Source: Leptospira broomii serovar Hurstbridge str. 5399 (lineage in GTDB: Bacteria; Spirochaetota; Leptospiria; Leptospirales; Leptospiraceae). Taken from it: a stretch of DNA of 64,000 bases. Position 1 is the first letter of the stretch; the number at the start of each line of letters is the position of its first letter. A program made the translations under genes and the position numbers. The notes under the pieces were generated by a model. That model did no database searches. It was given only the letters and a program-made list of their open reading frames with translations, and was not told where the DNA came from. Below, piece by piece: positions 24,526 to 36,566 of this stretch. The stretch lies in contig NZ_AHMO02000004.1 of the NCBI RefSeq assembly GCF_000243715.2, positions 188,501 through 252,500 of the forward strand. Reading direction: 5' to 3'.

Positions 24526-25029
24526 ATGATCCACCCTATGTATCTAAGAGCGTTTGGCGAAAACGAGGATGCAAAACACTATTTCCTGGAAGGTTATAAA
24601 TTCCAAACCGAGGGCGATCTAAAACGTGCTTCCTTCTATTATCGGAAAAGCCTGTCTCTCCGCCCGACAGCCGAAGCCTGGACGTTTTTAGGTTGGGTCT
24701 ATTCCCTCGCAGGCAAAACGGAAAAGGCGATCGAATACTGCCATAGGGCGATCGATACGGATGCTAAATTAGGGAATCCTTATAATGATATAGGCGTCTA
24801 CATGATGCAGCAGAAAAAGTATCTGGAAGCCATCCCCTGGTTTGAAAAGGCAAAGCATGCCCCTAGATACGAAGTCCGCGTTTATCCTTTTTTTAATGCG
24901 GGTTGTTGCTGGGAAACCCTCGGATATCTCGATCGTGCAAGAATCGAGTTCGAATCGGCGCTGCAGATCGATTTTGGCTATGAGCCGGCAAAGCTCGGTT
25001 TAAAAAAACTTATGGCAAGATACAATTAG
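24526..25029 (+). CDS. TPR-repeat protein (paralogue of the one at 49.4 kb)
   Basis: 167 residues, cytoplasmic, made of about three to four tetratricopeptide repeats: [41 protein letters not shown], then the distinctive [20 protein letters not shown] and the final [25 protein letters not shown] repeat. GGAGAAGATTGAATG is a good ribosome-binding site. The GNP-x-N-(D/E)-IG segment and the FN in the next repeat are shared with the 156-residue protein at 49365-49835, so the two belong to one subfamily. Partner unknown. Confidence 0.85.
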   Translation: MIHPMYLRAFGENEDAKHYFLEGYKFQTEGDLKRASFYYRKSLSLRPTAEAWTFLGWVYSLAGKTEKAIEYCHRAIDTDAKLGNPYNDIGVYMMQQKKYLEAIPWFEKAKHAPRYEVRVYPFFNAGCCWETLGYLDRARIEFESALQIDFGYEPAKLGLKKLMARYN

Positions 25030-25060
25030 GTTAATTTTGAATTCGAAACCCGATTTAAGC

Positions 25061-25089
25061 TCCGTTGGCCGAAAATTTCGCCCGACGGA
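25061..25089 (+). terminator. Possible terminator hairpin after the TPR gene
   Basis: TCCGTTGG (25061-25068) pairs with CCGACGGA (25082-25089), one G-T wobble, with further CGAAA/TTTCG pairing in the loop. Followed by AAAA rather than U residues, so weak. Confidence 0.35.
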
Positions 25090-25193
25090 AAACCGATAAA
25101 TCCGACCTTCATCGGTGCAAATTTTTGAAGAAACTTTCTTTACAGAATTCATTCAAAAAATATAGTAAGATATCTAACTAAATGGGGCGGGAT

Positions 25194-25973
25194 ATGGAAT
25201 CGGTTCGATTTATAGAAGAAGATGGAGTCGGTAGAATTACCTTGAACACCGACGATAAAAATAGTTTTACTTTCGAAGTTTTTCAGAAGCTGGATGCTGC
25301 TTTGAAATCGGCGATGAACTCCAATTTGGGAGTTTTGGTGATCGGAAGCGATCGAGAAGGGGTTTTTTCTCAAGGCCTTAATTTGGGCGAATTAAAAAAA
25401 GAAGAGATCCGGAAAGACTTAGTCCCTTTCTTAGACTATTTTTTTGGAATATTACAAAAAATTTACTTCTTTCCTTGTCCTGTTTTGGCGGAAATAAGCG
25501 GACATGCTATAGGCTACGGGGCGATGATAGGTATAGCGAGCGACTTTAGATTCGGTTTACAGAATGCCAGAATCGGGCTGCCGGAAGTGAAAATAGGGAT
25601 TCGGGTTCCAGCTTCGGTCGCCAAAATGTTTTCGAATATTGTCGGGATCCGAGAGACGGAACGCCATATTCTGCTTGGAGTCGCATATAAAGGGTCGGAA
25701 GCGAATGAAATCGGATTGCTTGACGAAGTCTTTGACGATTCCGCCGTATTAAAGGATGCAGTTCAAAAATTTGCGAAGAAGCTATCGAAAAATTCCCGAT
25801 CGGCAACATCGTCATGCAAGGAAGCGGTTCGCTACTTATCCAAAGACTTACGGGAAATGTTCGAATACGATAAGAGGAAAACGATTGAAAGTATCCAAAG
25901 CGTGGACGCGGTTGAGGGAATTGAAGCTATGATTAACGGGCGGAGACCGGAATTCAATAAAGCGATCAGTTAA
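25194..25973 (+). CDS. Enoyl-CoA hydratase/isomerase family protein
   Basis: 259 residues from ATG 25194 (an ATG at 25182 is also in frame; a GGGGCGGGAT sequence lies before the second). Crotonase fold: oxyanion segments near FSQGLNLGEL and EISGHAIGYGAMIGIASDFRF, then IGLPEVKIGIRVPAS. The first catalytic Glu position of true hydratases (in the AIG-GA-IA-DFR region) is not clearly present, so the reaction may be isomerase or thioesterase type. The stop overlaps the stop of the convergent marR-type gene by 4 bp. Confidence 0.8.
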   Translation: MESVRFIEEDGVGRITLNTDDKNSFTFEVFQKLDAALKSAMNSNLGVLVIGSDREGVFSQGLNLGELKKEEIRKDLVPFLDYFFGILQKIYFFPCPVLAEISGHAIGYGAMIGIASDFRFGLQNARIGLPEVKIGIRVPASVAKMFSNIVGIRETERHILLGVAYKGSEANEIGLLDEVFDDSAVLKDAVQKFAKKLSKNSRSATSSCKEAVRYLSKDLREMFEYDKRKTIESIQSVDAVEGIEAMINGRRPEFNKAIS

Positions 25974-26425
25974 AGTTTTTTCGTATCTCTGAGATAAGTA
26001 TACGTTTTTTCTAATAAATAAAATAGTTGCTCCGATTCTTTAGGATTTAGACCCCATAGTTTTAAGGACATTATACTCGAACTGATGCGTTTGGCTACGA
26101 CTCGGACCGCCCGTCCCCGTTCGGTCAGTTCGAGATTCGTTTCCCGCTTATCTTCATCGGAACTATATTTTCTGATTAAGCCTAGGTCTTCGAGTTTATT
26201 GACCAGGACGGTCACCGTCGATTTTTTTCTGTGAATCGCCTTGGCTATCAGGGACATATTCGTTTTCTCTTTTCGCAATAAAAAAGTTAGAATTTCAAAA
26301 TGCGACGCTGATAGCGTGCGAAGGTCCTCTACTTCTTTAAGGTGTCGTTCTATTTCCTGGCTCATGAATTCCGCTAAACGGGGTAGATATTTTACGGAAT
26401 CAAATCTAACTGTCGATGAGGCCAT
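25970..26425 (-). CDS. MarR-family transcriptional regulator
   Basis: 151 residues with the MarR winged helix: LSASHFEILTFLLRKEKTN-type helix, recognition region SLIAKAIHRKKSTVTVLVNKLEDLGLI and the wing RKYSSDEDKRETNLELTERG. It is transcribed away from the MFS transporter gene (start near 26554-26557), with about 130 bp between them, a standard arrangement in which MarR controls the transporter. I see no clean palindrome in the gap. Confidence 0.88.
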   Translation of the reverse strand: MASSTVRFDSVKYLPRLAEFMSQEIERHLKEVEDLRTLSASHFEILTFLLRKEKTNMSLIAKAIHRKKSTVTVLVNKLEDLGLIRKYSSDEDKRETNLELTERGRAVRVVAKRISSSIMSLKLWGLNPKESEQLFYLLEKTYTYLRDTKKL

Positions 26426-26553
26426 GTGATTTAGGAGATTCTCTTTTTAAATATTTTCCGTCAAGTGGAACTACTTATCATTTGAAAACTCCCTTTTCGG
26501 ACCGAGATCGGTAAATCTCTTGCATCGACATTCGTCTTCGTAAAACGTCGGCA

Positions 26554-27738
26554 TTGGTGATTTTACTTTATTATTTATCTTCGATTCTCGGTCTTCTAGC
26601 CGGGAATATGTATAATTATACCGCTATTATTTTATCCCAGAACGTTTCGGATTCGGATGCTTTTTCCGGTTGGGTGTTTTTTTGCGTATGCATTCCCCTT
26701 TTGTTTTTAAGTTTTCCGGCCGGTCGCTTATTAGATCGCTATTCTAGAAAATGGGTACTAGGAATCGCTCAACTCTCGATGGCGGTCGGAGCGGGCTTTG
26801 CCGCCTTGTCTTTGGAGCTGGATTGGATCGCTAAAGGACGACCATATCTTCTTTTGATTCCTTCCGTTCTCTCCGGAATCGGGCTGGCGTTCGTGATGCC
26901 GGGAAGATTTGCGATTCTGGGAGATCTGGTAGATCATTCAAAGATCGGAAAACATAGCGTTTGGTTAAACACATTAGTATTATTCGGATACGGATTAGCA
27001 CCATTAGCCGCAGGATCTTTGAGGGAATTCCTACCCTTCAAACAAGTTTTTTTAGGCATCGGATGCGCATATTTAATAAGCGTAATACTACTCGCGTTTC
27101 TTCCTTTGGACTCAAAGGGGAGGAATGCTCAAAATCAGGTAACGAATGTAAGTCAAATATTCGCCTACCTTAAGCGATCCGAGTTAGTTCGACAGTTCCT
27201 GTATTTACTCGGAACGGTGGTAATGCTCGTGGGGCCGATTCAAGTTCTTTTGCCTAAGTATGCCAAGGAAGTTTTGGGATTATCCGAATCTGCGAGAGGG
27301 GCGCTTCTTACTTCCTTAGGAATCGGTCTCGTTTTAGGAGGTTCTGCAACGTTCTTCGTACATGGAATTCGAAAGAAGGGGCATATCTTATTCGGCGCAG
27401 CCTTCATCGGTAGTCTTCTCTTTGCCGGACTTCCGTTTTTATCTTCGAGTCTGCTTTTAACGACCTTCGTTTTATTCGTATTCGGAAGTCTTACCGGAGT
27501 GATCATTACGATCATTCCCGCAGGAATTCAGCAACATACGGAGAACTATATACGCGGACGGATTCTATCCATTTATAGTCTGGTATTTCTCTTAACGCCG
27601 GCTATTACCGGAGTTCTTGCTGGTTTCTTTTCGGATCGAATCGGTATTTCGTCGACCTTCGTTTGGGCCGGTTTAATGGAACTTGCCGCGTTGTTATATA
27701 TGAGCTGGCGGATGGGAGAAATTAGAAGAACATTCTAA
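26554..27738 (+). CDS. MFS transporter
   Basis: 394 residues, 11-12 hydrophobic segments, the size of a single MFS unit. The motif A-like loop between segments 2 and 3 is present (FPAGRLLDRYSRKWVLG). A similar loop in the second half (FFSDRIGIS) marks the internal duplication. The start is TTG at 26554 or GTG at 26557. Probably an efflux carrier for a lipophilic compound, controlled by the divergent MarR; substrate unknown. Confidence 0.85.
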   Translation: MVILLYYLSSILGLLAGNMYNYTAIILSQNVSDSDAFSGWVFFCVCIPLLFLSFPAGRLLDRYSRKWVLGIAQLSMAVGAGFAALSLELDWIAKGRPYLLLIPSVLSGIGLAFVMPGRFAILGDLVDHSKIGKHSVWLNTLVLFGYGLAPLAAGSLREFLPFKQVFLGIGCAYLISVILLAFLPLDSKGRNAQNQVTNVSQIFAYLKRSELVRQFLYLLGTVVMLVGPIQVLLPKYAKEVLGLSESARGALLTSLGIGLVLGGSATFFVHGIRKKGHILFGAAFIGSLLFAGLPFLSSSLLLTTFVLFVFGSLTGVIITIIPAGIQQHTENYIRGRILSIYSLVFLLTPAITGVLAGFFSDRIGISSTFVWAGLMELAALLYMSWRMGEIRRTF

Positions 27739-27748
27739 TATTCTTAGT

Positions 27749-28747
27749 TTATATCGCTTTTTTAAGCAGCAGTTCTCTTCTGAAATAAACGTAGCAGATT
27801 GAATATAGGAATATGGTTAAAAATACGGACCAGTATTTGGGAGCAAAAGCCCAGATTAGCAATGCAGGAATGTTTGCGAGCGTAAACCCGAGCGATACCC
27901 ATCCTTTGTTATGGGTCGTAATCGCAAAAAGCTGATATAAATGAGAGCGATGCGCTCGGAAAATATTCTCTTTTTTATACAATCTAACTAAGATCGTTAA
28001 TAGGCCGTCGGTAAAAAAAACGGGAGCAAAAAAGAAAAGATCGGAAAATTCGAATGCTTTCGATCTTGCGACGTCGAAAGGTAGGGCGCTTAAGGCAAAT
28101 CCTAAAAATAAAGAACCCGAATCGCCTAAGAATAGTTTGGCCTTAGGTAAATTCCAGGCTAGAAAACCGAACAAGGCGGCAAAAACTAAAAAGTACGAAA
28201 ACGGAAGGTCGCTACCGGTTACTATCGCCGTCGCGAAAGCCATGAAAATTAAATTTGTAGTTAGATACGTATCTAACCCGTCCATGAAATTACATAGATT
28301 GATGAAGAAAAGTAGATAGAGAGAGATTAAAGTAACCTCGCCGAAACCGCCCGGAGAGACCCCTAAATCATAACCGAATAGTGAGATTCGAAACGGAGCG
28401 AGGCTTACCCAGGCCGCCAAGAAAATAAATTCCGCTCCGAATCGAAGATAGGGACTTAGTCCCTTAACATCGTCGCCTAATCCGATTAAGAAAAAGAATA
28501 AAATTCCGGTCCACCAGTGCCAGGGAAATTCCGCTATTCCAAAGTAACTAAAGACTCCTAGAATGAAACTGAATGAAGCGAAGATCCAAATCCCGCCGGA
28601 CTTCTTCGTGGCGGCTTGGTGCATACTGCGTTCGTTCGGGATGTCAGAAATCGTGATTCTTTTAGAACCGATATAAAGTTTACAGAGTCCTAGCGAGAGA
28701 AGAAACGTCGCCGAGTAGGAAGTCAATAATTCTGCGGAAACGAGCAT
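27749..28747 (-). CDS. WecA/MraY-type undecaprenyl-phosphate sugar-1-phosphate transferase
   Basis: 332 residues, about ten membrane segments. The family motifs are all present: the DD pair in GLGDDVKGLSPYLRFG, the NFMDGLD metal/nucleotide segment, GDSGSLFLGF, and the cytoplasmic HRSHLYQ loop. It transfers a UDP-linked amino sugar phosphate to undecaprenyl phosphate to begin a surface polysaccharide. The gene faces the MFS gene with only 10 bp between stops. The exact sugar is not shown. Confidence 0.87.
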   Translation of the reverse strand: MLVSAELLTSYSATFLLSLGLCKLYIGSKRITISDIPNERSMHQAATKKSGGIWIFASFSFILGVFSYFGIAEFPWHWWTGILFFFLIGLGDDVKGLSPYLRFGAEFIFLAAWVSLAPFRISLFGYDLGVSPGGFGEVTLISLYLLFFINLCNFMDGLDTYLTTNLIFMAFATAIVTGSDLPFSYFLVFAALFGFLAWNLPKAKLFLGDSGSLFLGFALSALPFDVARSKAFEFSDLFFFAPVFFTDGLLTILVRLYKKENIFRAHRSHLYQLFAITTHNKGWVSLGFTLANIPALLIWAFAPKYWSVFLTIFLYSICYVYFRRELLLKKAI

Positions 28748-28877
28748 CGACCTACCAGAATTGCCATATCGCGACCTAAAGCAACTCGGAATCGGATTTA
28801 GGGGGCCGAAACGGCCAAGATAGAGAACCGGGGTATTTTTATTGCCAAATCACCCGGGGCCAAGGAATTTACAAATT

Positions 28878-29762
28878 ATGTTTCGAGGCGTTTATACAGC
28901 CATCATCACTCCTTTCAAGAACGGAAAAATCGACTATGACTCTTATTTTTCTCTCTTGGAAAAGCAGATAAAAGGCGGGGTTACCGGAGTCGTACCGTGC
29001 GGTACGACGGGTGAATCTCCGACTTTGTCCCACGATGAGCACGAAGAATTGATTCGGGAGACGGTCCGAATCGTAAAAAAAAGGATCCAAGTCGTCGCGG
29101 GCACGGGTTCCAATTCGACTCGGGAAGCAATATCGTTAACCGAAGAGGCTTGCACGGACGGCGTAGACGGAATTTTGCAGGTCAATCCTTATTATAATAA
29201 ACCGACTCAGGAAGGGATGTATCTTCATTTCAAGGAAATCGCGGATCATTCTTCTGTTCCGATCATGTTATATAATATTCCGGGTAGGACGAGCGTAAAT
29301 CTGCTGCCCGAGACCGTTCTTAGACTTTCGGAACATCCGCAAATTCGTTCCATGAAAGAAGCTACCGGAGATCTGGGTCAAATGGCAAAATTAATTTCCT
29401 TGGTCGGAAATAAAATGACCGTACTTTCGGGAGACGACAATCTAACTTTGCCTTTGTTGTCCGTCGGGGGAGTCGGGGTCGTTTCCGTGATATCGAATCT
29501 GTTTCCTGCGAGCATAGTGAAACTGATAGATTCGTTTCAAAAAGGAGATATGCAGGCGGCACAAAAGATTCATTACGATTTCTTGGAATTATTCGCGCTC
29601 GCGTTTACCGAAACGAATCCGATACCGATTAAGGCAGCTATGAGTTGGAACGGTTATTGTTCTTCGGAAATTCGTCTTCCTTTAACTCCTCTCACTCAAA
29701 ATGCGTCAGCGGAAAAACTAAAAAAAACCATTTCCGACCTAATCGGAAAAGGTTATAACTAG
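28878..29762 (+). CDS. dapA: 4-hydroxy-tetrahydrodipicolinate synthase
   Basis: 294 residues from ATG 28878 (the frame runs back to a TTG at 28842). The (beta/alpha)8 aldolase motifs are clear: [13 protein letters not shown], the catalytic Tyr132 in YNIPGRT, and Schiff-base Lys160 in SMKEATGDL. It condenses pyruvate and aspartate semialdehyde, the first step of the lysine/diaminopimelate branch. It is followed 11 bp later by dapB, and both lead a long plus-strand operon. Confidence 0.93.
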   Translation: MFRGVYTAIITPFKNGKIDYDSYFSLLEKQIKGGVTGVVPCGTTGESPTLSHDEHEELIRETVRIVKKRIQVVAGTGSNSTREAISLTEEACTDGVDGILQVNPYYNKPTQEGMYLHFKEIADHSSVPIMLYNIPGRTSVNLLPETVLRLSEHPQIRSMKEATGDLGQMAKLISLVGNKMTVLSGDDNLTLPLLSVGGVGVVSVISNLFPASIVKLIDSFQKGDMQAAQKIHYDFLELFALAFTETNPIPIKAAMSWNGYCSSEIRLPLTPLTQNASAEKLKKTISDLIGKGYN

Positions 29763-29773
29763 GGGAGAATATT

Positions 29774-30580
29774 TTGACGGCAAAAAATCGGGTCGCGGTT
29801 ATCGGAGCTTCGGGAAGGATGGGAACTGCCATCATCCAAGTTCTATCTCAGTCGAAAGTTTCCGAACTTTCGGCAGCCGTGGTCAGTAAAGGATCCGTGT
29901 ATCTCGGATTAGATTCAGGTTTGCATTCCGGACTGAAGCCGAATCAGATTCCGTTTACGGACGATCTAAACAAGGCGATCTCCGCTTCGGATATCGTCAT
30001 CGATTTTTCCATCAGAGAAGTTCTCTCCGACGTGCTGGAAAGTTGCATTAATGCAGGAAAGCCGCTCGTTGTAGGTACGACGGGGTTAACCGAAGCGCAT
30101 AAGCATCTTCTCAAGGAAGCTTCTTCGCATATTCCAATCGTATACTCACCAAATATGTCGATAGGAGTCAATCTACTCTTCAAACTAACGGAGATTGCGG
30201 CGAAAGTTTTGGGTGATCTCTCCGACATCGAAATTCAAGATATCCATCATCGCCATAAAAAGGATTCTCCTTCCGGGACCGCCGAAAAATTAAAATCCAT
30301 TTTACTGGAAACCCTTGGTCGTAACGAATCCAATGTGGTACACGGTCGCCACGGAATTTTACCGGAAAGGGATCCCAAGGAAATCGGAATTCATACGATG
30401 CGTGCCGGCGAAGTGATCGGAGATCACACCGTATATTTTTTCACTCCAGAAGAGAGAATCGAAATTTCGCATAAAGCTCAGGATCGAAAAACTTTCGCGG
30501 TCGGTTCCGTTAAGGCTGCAGAGTTTTTGGCAGGAAGAGGGAAAGGACTTTACGATATGTTCGCCGTTTTAGGGCTATAG
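29774..30580 (+). CDS. dapB: 4-hydroxy-tetrahydrodipicolinate reductase
   Basis: 268 residues. TTG start after AGGGGAGA. N-terminal Rossmann motif GASGRMG and the substrate-binding segment [14 protein letters not shown] with the catalytic His and Lys. The C-terminal [19 protein letters not shown] is standard. Reduces the DapA product with NAD(P)H. Sits between dapA and cdaA. Confidence 0.94.
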   Translation: MTAKNRVAVIGASGRMGTAIIQVLSQSKVSELSAAVVSKGSVYLGLDSGLHSGLKPNQIPFTDDLNKAISASDIVIDFSIREVLSDVLESCINAGKPLVVGTTGLTEAHKHLLKEASSHIPIVYSPNMSIGVNLLFKLTEIAAKVLGDLSDIEIQDIHHRHKKDSPSGTAEKLKSILLETLGRNESNVVHGRHGILPERDPKEIGIHTMRAGEVIGDHTVYFFTPEERIEISHKAQDRKTFAVGSVKAAEFLAGRGKGLYDMFAVLGL

Positions 30581-30590
30581 GAAACTGAAA

Positions 30591-31415
30591 ATGGGATTCT
30601 TTAAGAATATCACCCTTTTTCAAAATGATCGATTCGGAATCAATGTGATTCTCGATATACTGATCGTCAGTTTTTTAATATACCAATTTTATGCCACGAT
30701 TCGTAGGACCAGAGGAGTCCAGCTTTTACTCGGAATAGGATTGATTTGGTTGCTTGGAATTTTTGCCCAGTACGCCGAATTCGAACTTTTAGATTGGATC
30801 ATCGATAATATACGACCTGCTCTCGTCTTCGCGATCATCGTTCTTTTACAGCCGGAGCTCCGGAAAATTACGGGTGATATGGCGAGGCTGAAATTCTTTC
30901 GACCCTTCCTCCTTAAAACCGTAACCGATTTGGATGAAATCGTGGAAGCAGCCAAGATCATGGCAAAGAATAAGACAGGCTCCATCATTGCCATCGTTAG
31001 AGAGCATAGCCTCAAGGAGATCGCCGAGCAAGCCGTTCAATTGGATGCGATACTTTCTTCTAGTCTGTTACTCACGATCTTTAAAAAAAATACGGCTCTT
31101 CATGACGGAGCCGTGATCATCGAACAGAACCGGATCGCATGTGCGGGTGCCTTTTTGCCCATGGCTCAAAATTTGGACGATGCCAGGATGGGGGCTCGAC
31201 ATAGGGCCGCTCTCGGAATCGCCGAAGAATCGGATGCGGTAGTCGTAGTCACCTCGGAGGAGACGGGAGAAATTTCAGTTTGTTACGACGGGGAAATGAT
31301 TCATCCGGTTAAGCCGATCGAGTTAAAGAATTTATTAAATACCATCCTTCACGAAAAAAAACCGAATTCCGATAAGAAAGTAGAAGGGGACGAAAGGGAG
31401 GATTTAAATGCTTAA
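30591..31415 (+). CDS. cdaA: Diadenylate cyclase (c-di-AMP synthase), CdaA type
   Basis: 274 residues. Two to three N-terminal membrane segments (residues about 20-90: [41 protein letters not shown]), then the DAC domain with the catalytic DGA (172-174, LHDGAVI) and RHR (203-205, GARHRAALG). Makes cyclic di-AMP, a second messenger for osmolyte and wall homeostasis. The next gene is a YbbR protein, the classical membrane partner. Overlaps it by 8 bp. Confidence 0.93.
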   Translation: MGFFKNITLFQNDRFGINVILDILIVSFLIYQFYATIRRTRGVQLLLGIGLIWLLGIFAQYAEFELLDWIIDNIRPALVFAIIVLLQPELRKITGDMARLKFFRPFLLKTVTDLDEIVEAAKIMAKNKTGSIIAIVREHSLKEIAEQAVQLDAILSSSLLLTIFKKNTALHDGAVIIEQNRIACAGAFLPMAQNLDDARMGARHRAALGIAEESDAVVVVTSEETGEISVCYDGEMIHPVKPIELKNLLNTILHEKKPNSDKKVEGDEREDLNA

Positions 31416-32457
31416 AACCCTCCTCAATAATTGGCAGGCAAAACTCGGCTCAATCATACTCGCGATCGTATTTTATATCAATCTTCAGAACTCGAAAATT
31501 CTCGTTCGGGAAGTGAATATCAAAATCGATTACCCCAAATTATCCGGCGGGATGGTGATCGCTAAAGGTTCGGACGTTACGTTCCCGGTGAAAGTGGAAG
31601 GAGTTCGGGATTACGTGAATTTTTATTCTCCTTCGCTCAAAGCTTATATATCCGCAGCAGACCTCCACCCGGGGGAAAATATCGTCAACGTGGTCCGAAT
31701 CGGAGGAGTCCCTGCAGGTCTTAGAGTGACTCGCTTAAAGGATAAAGTTAAGATAATCGTCGATTCCAATATCAGTCGCACGTTGACTTTGGACGTGAAG
31801 TTTACCGGAGATCCCCCTAAAGATTATGTAAAGTCTTCCCACTTTATATCTCCGGCAAATTTGGTAGTGATCGGAAACCACGCACAGTTGGAGAAGTTCG
31901 GACGAATCACTCTTCCTGCGATTTCCCTAAAGGATAAAACCGAATCGTTTACGGTAAAACAAAAACTTCCGGAACTCCCGTCCGGACTAAGATACCGGGA
32001 AAATATTAAAGAAATTTCGGTTCGGGTCAGCATTATCGCGAATTCTTCAACACCGGGAGAGAGCATTGTATTAGGCGTGCCGGTAAAATGTCAGTCCTTG
32101 GATAAGAATTTGGAAGCCGAATTTTCCGAGCAGGAAATCTCGGTAAAGTTGCAATCCAAGACCCCTCTCAGAAGTATTCAAATTATCAAGGGCCTTTCCG
32201 CGACGGTGGCATGTACACATAAGTACGATCCGAAAACTAAAAAGCTATTACCGGATAATAAACCCGTTCTCGCTAAAGTTCGCTTAACGAAAGCGCCTGC
32301 CCTGAAATCGGTCGATATACAAAGTTTCTTTCCGGATCGGATTTCCATCTTATATAGAATTCGCCCCGATCTGGATAGCGAAACCGGAGACGAAGGTACG
32401 GAGGGGGAGACGGAACCGAATTCCGAAGAACCGCTACCAACACCCGAGGAAGAATGA
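31408..32457 (+). CDS. YbbR-domain protein, probable regulator of CdaA
   Basis: 349 residues: one N-terminal membrane anchor ([15 protein letters not shown]), then about three extracytoplasmic YbbR-type beta domains (around 40-130, 130-215, 215-310), and an acidic Glu/Pro-rich tail. The family (CdaR in Firmicutes) binds and regulates CdaA. Position after cdaA supports that role. Overlaps acpS by 4 bp. Confidence 0.85.
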   Translation: MLKTLLNNWQAKLGSIILAIVFYINLQNSKILVREVNIKIDYPKLSGGMVIAKGSDVTFPVKVEGVRDYVNFYSPSLKAYISAADLHPGENIVNVVRIGGVPAGLRVTRLKDKVKIIVDSNISRTLTLDVKFTGDPPKDYVKSSHFISPANLVVIGNHAQLEKFGRITLPAISLKDKTESFTVKQKLPELPSGLRYRENIKEISVRVSIIANSSTPGESIVLGVPVKCQSLDKNLEAEFSEQEISVKLQSKTPLRSIQIIKGLSATVACTHKYDPKTKKLLPDNKPVLAKVRLTKAPALKSVDIQSFFPDRISILYRIRPDLDSETGDEGTEGETEPNSEEPLPTPEEE

Positions 32458-32834
32458 AAATTTCCATCGGGAATGATATCGTAGAAAACGATCGGATTCG
32501 AGACCTCCTGGAAAAACACGGCGAGCGGTTTTTAAAGCGGGTCTTTTCGGAAACCGAGATTCAATACTGCACGGGCAGAAAAGACCCTGTTCCCCATTTA
32601 AGCGGTAGATTTTGTGTCAAAGAAGCCTTTATCAAAGCGATCGAAGCCGGTGAGAAGGTGGCTTTGGATATGAGGGAAATCGAGCTTTTCGGGAAAGAAT
32701 TCGGAAAAAAAGAATTGGTACTTCACGGAAAATCGAAAGAATTGTTCATCGAGAAAGGTTATAGCGGCGTCTCTGTTTCGATCAGTCACGCGGAAAATTA
32801 TTCCACCGCCGTAGTAGTTCTTTATAAGGAGTGA
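32454..32834 (+). CDS. acpS: Holo-[acyl-carrier-protein] synthase
   Basis: 126 residues, the normal AcpS size. Magnesium and CoA-binding motifs: GNDIVENDRI with Asp8, and RFCVKEAFIKA with Glu57. Moves 4'-phosphopantetheine from CoA to apo-ACP. Terminal VSISHAENYSTAVVVL is typical. Overlaps the YbbR gene and is followed by an AAGGAG-led TPR gene. Confidence 0.93.
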   Translation: MKISIGNDIVENDRIRDLLEKHGERFLKRVFSETEIQYCTGRKDPVPHLSGRFCVKEAFIKAIEAGEKVALDMREIELFGKEFGKKELVLHGKSKELFIEKGYSGVSVSISHAENYSTAVVVLYKE

Positions 32835-32838
32835 ACTC

Positions 32839-33060
32839 ATGGTCTCCGAATCGTTTAAGGAAACTCTCAAATTATATAACGACGGCCTCCAGCTTTATAA
32901 GAACCGGAAGTTTACGGAAGCGTTGGGATTGTTTAAAAAGGCCTTGGAAATTACTCCCGGAGACGGACCTTCCAAAAAATATATAGGCCGTTGCGAAGCA
33001 TTTATCGCAGAACCGCCCCCCCAGGATTGGGACGGCGTATTTGAAATGAAGACGAAATAA
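32839..33060 (+). CDS. Small TPR protein
   Basis: 73 residues with essentially one tetratricopeptide repeat pair (LKLYNDGLQLYKNRKFTEAL, FKKALEITPGDGP, YIGRCEAFI). The ribosome-binding sequence AAGGAGTGAACTC overlaps the end of acpS. The C-terminal PPPQDWDGVFEMKTK resembles the tail following TPR repeats in some spirochaetal adenylate cyclases, but no cyclase domain is attached here. Function unknown. Confidence 0.75.
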   Translation: MVSESFKETLKLYNDGLQLYKNRKFTEALGLFKKALEITPGDGPSKKYIGRCEAFIAEPPPQDWDGVFEMKTK

Positions 33061-33071
33061 CAAAGGTATCA

Positions 33072-33455
33072 ATGTCCAAAAAAGCTTCTACCGTAACCAA
33101 ACCCACACGAACCGTCACCGAACACGGAACCATCTCGACGGTTTTAGGACGAGAAACGTCTTTTTCGGGTATCTTGAACTTCCGTAGGCCCTTGGAAATT
33201 TCGGGAGAATTCCATGGAGAAATAGAATCGGAAGGATTTCTTTTGGTAAGCGAAGGCGCCAAAGTTAAGGCAAATATTAAGGCTGGGACGGTCGTGGTTG
33301 GAGGCGAAATCACCGGAAATGTGATCGCGACGCAACGATTGGAAATGCTACCCACCGGAAAAGTAAACGGGAATATCAAAACGGCAAAACTACAGATTGC
33401 GGACGGCGTCGTGTTCGAAGGCAACTGTGAAATGATACTTCCCAATAAAGATTGA
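33072..33455 (+). CDS. Bactofilin
   Basis: 127 residues. Central polymer-forming beta-helix (about residues 30-110) with the repeated hydrophobic/Gly pattern GEFHGEIESEGFLLVSEGAKV and NIKAGTVVVGGEITGNV. The N-terminal Lys/Thr-rich tail is disordered. Bactofilins form nucleotide-independent filaments that help set cell shape; in spirochaetes with helical bodies a shape role is likely. Confidence 0.88.
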   Translation: MSKKASTVTKPTRTVTEHGTISTVLGRETSFSGILNFRRPLEISGEFHGEIESEGFLLVSEGAKVKANIKAGTVVVGGEITGNVIATQRLEMLPTGKVNGNIKTAKLQIADGVVFEGNCEMILPNKD

Positions 33456-33504
33456 CCCATAGGTCAATTCTGCGAAATTGGTATCTGCTAGCCCGAAACG
33501 ACCT

Positions 33505-33738
33505 ATGGACGGCGCAAAAGCGGGAAAAATCGCCATTGCAATCGTCCTCGGTTACTTAGCGGGAGCCGTAGTCGGCGTTCTTTTGGATCGTCTTTTAGGC
33601 GTTCATTTCCTCTCTGTCTACCTCCTTCAGGAAGCGGTTCGGCTAGAACTTTACGTAATCAAAGTCGAAGTTCAAGTTACCCCTGCAAGTCTCTTGGGAC
33701 TTGTGGCGACATTGTTCTTCGTACTAAAAAAGGGGTAA
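33505..33738 (+). CDS. Small membrane protein (DUF4321-like)
   Basis: 77 residues from ATG 33505 (a TTG at 33478 would add nine). Two membrane segments: [19 protein letters not shown] and [15 protein letters not shown], with a middle segment [16 protein letters not shown]. The shape fits DUF4321. Sits 7 bp before rpsB. Function unknown. Confidence 0.6.
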   Translation: MDGAKAGKIAIAIVLGYLAGAVVGVLLDRLLGVHFLSVYLLQEAVRLELYVIKVEVQVTPASLLGLVATLFFVLKKG

Positions 33739-33745
33739 ACGACTC

Positions 33746-34657
<912 letters not shown>

Positions 34658-34669
34658 GAGGGGAAGGCG

Positions 34670-35269
34670 TTGTCAGCATCTACCACAGACCTGATTAAGG
34701 AACTTCGTGACCGGACCGGCGCGGGGCTCATGGATTGCAAGAAAGCTCTTGTAGAAAACAATAATAACGTCGATAAATCCGCGGATTGGCTCCGTGAAAA
34801 GGGAATTGCGAAGGCTGCAAAAAAGGCCGGCCGCGTAACAAAAGAAGGTCGGACCGTTTCCTATATTCACGGAGACGGTAAAATCGGCGTTCTTCTGGAA
34901 CTCAATTCCGAGACGGATTTCGTTTCCCGTAACGAAGGCTTCGAGGCTTTGGGAAAGGAACTTTGTCTTCAGATTGCGGCAATGGCTCCCATATACGTCA
35001 GCGAAGATCAAGTTCCCGCAGAGGATATCGAGCGTGAAAAAAAAGTGATCGAAGCGCAGCTAAAGGAAGAGGGCAAAAAGCCGGAACAAATCGAAAAGAT
35101 CGTTCCTGGAAAAATTAAGAAATATTTTTCCGAAGTTTGCCTACTCAACCAAGCATTTATCAAAGACAATGCTAAGACGGTCGACGATCTGGTTAAGGAG
35201 TCCATCGCGAAGTTTGGCGAAAATATCACCGTAGCTCGCTTTACCCGTTACCAGGTAGGCGGCCTGTAA
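34670..35269 (+). CDS. tsf: Elongation factor Ts
   Basis: 199 residues, the short form. TTG start after GGAGGGGAAGG. N-terminal UBA-like domain LIKELRDRTGAGLMDCKKAL, then the core KIGVLLELNSETDFVSRNE that contacts EF-Tu. The second core subdomain of the E. coli protein is missing, as in other short EF-Ts proteins. Regenerates EF-Tu-GTP. Confidence 0.95.
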   Translation: MSASTTDLIKELRDRTGAGLMDCKKALVENNNNVDKSADWLREKGIAKAAKKAGRVTKEGRTVSYIHGDGKIGVLLELNSETDFVSRNEGFEALGKELCLQIAAMAPIYVSEDQVPAEDIEREKKVIEAQLKEEGKKPEQIEKIVPGKIKKYFSEVCLLNQAFIKDNAKTVDDLVKESIAKFGENITVARFTRYQVGGL

Positions 35270-36566
<1,297 letters not shown>
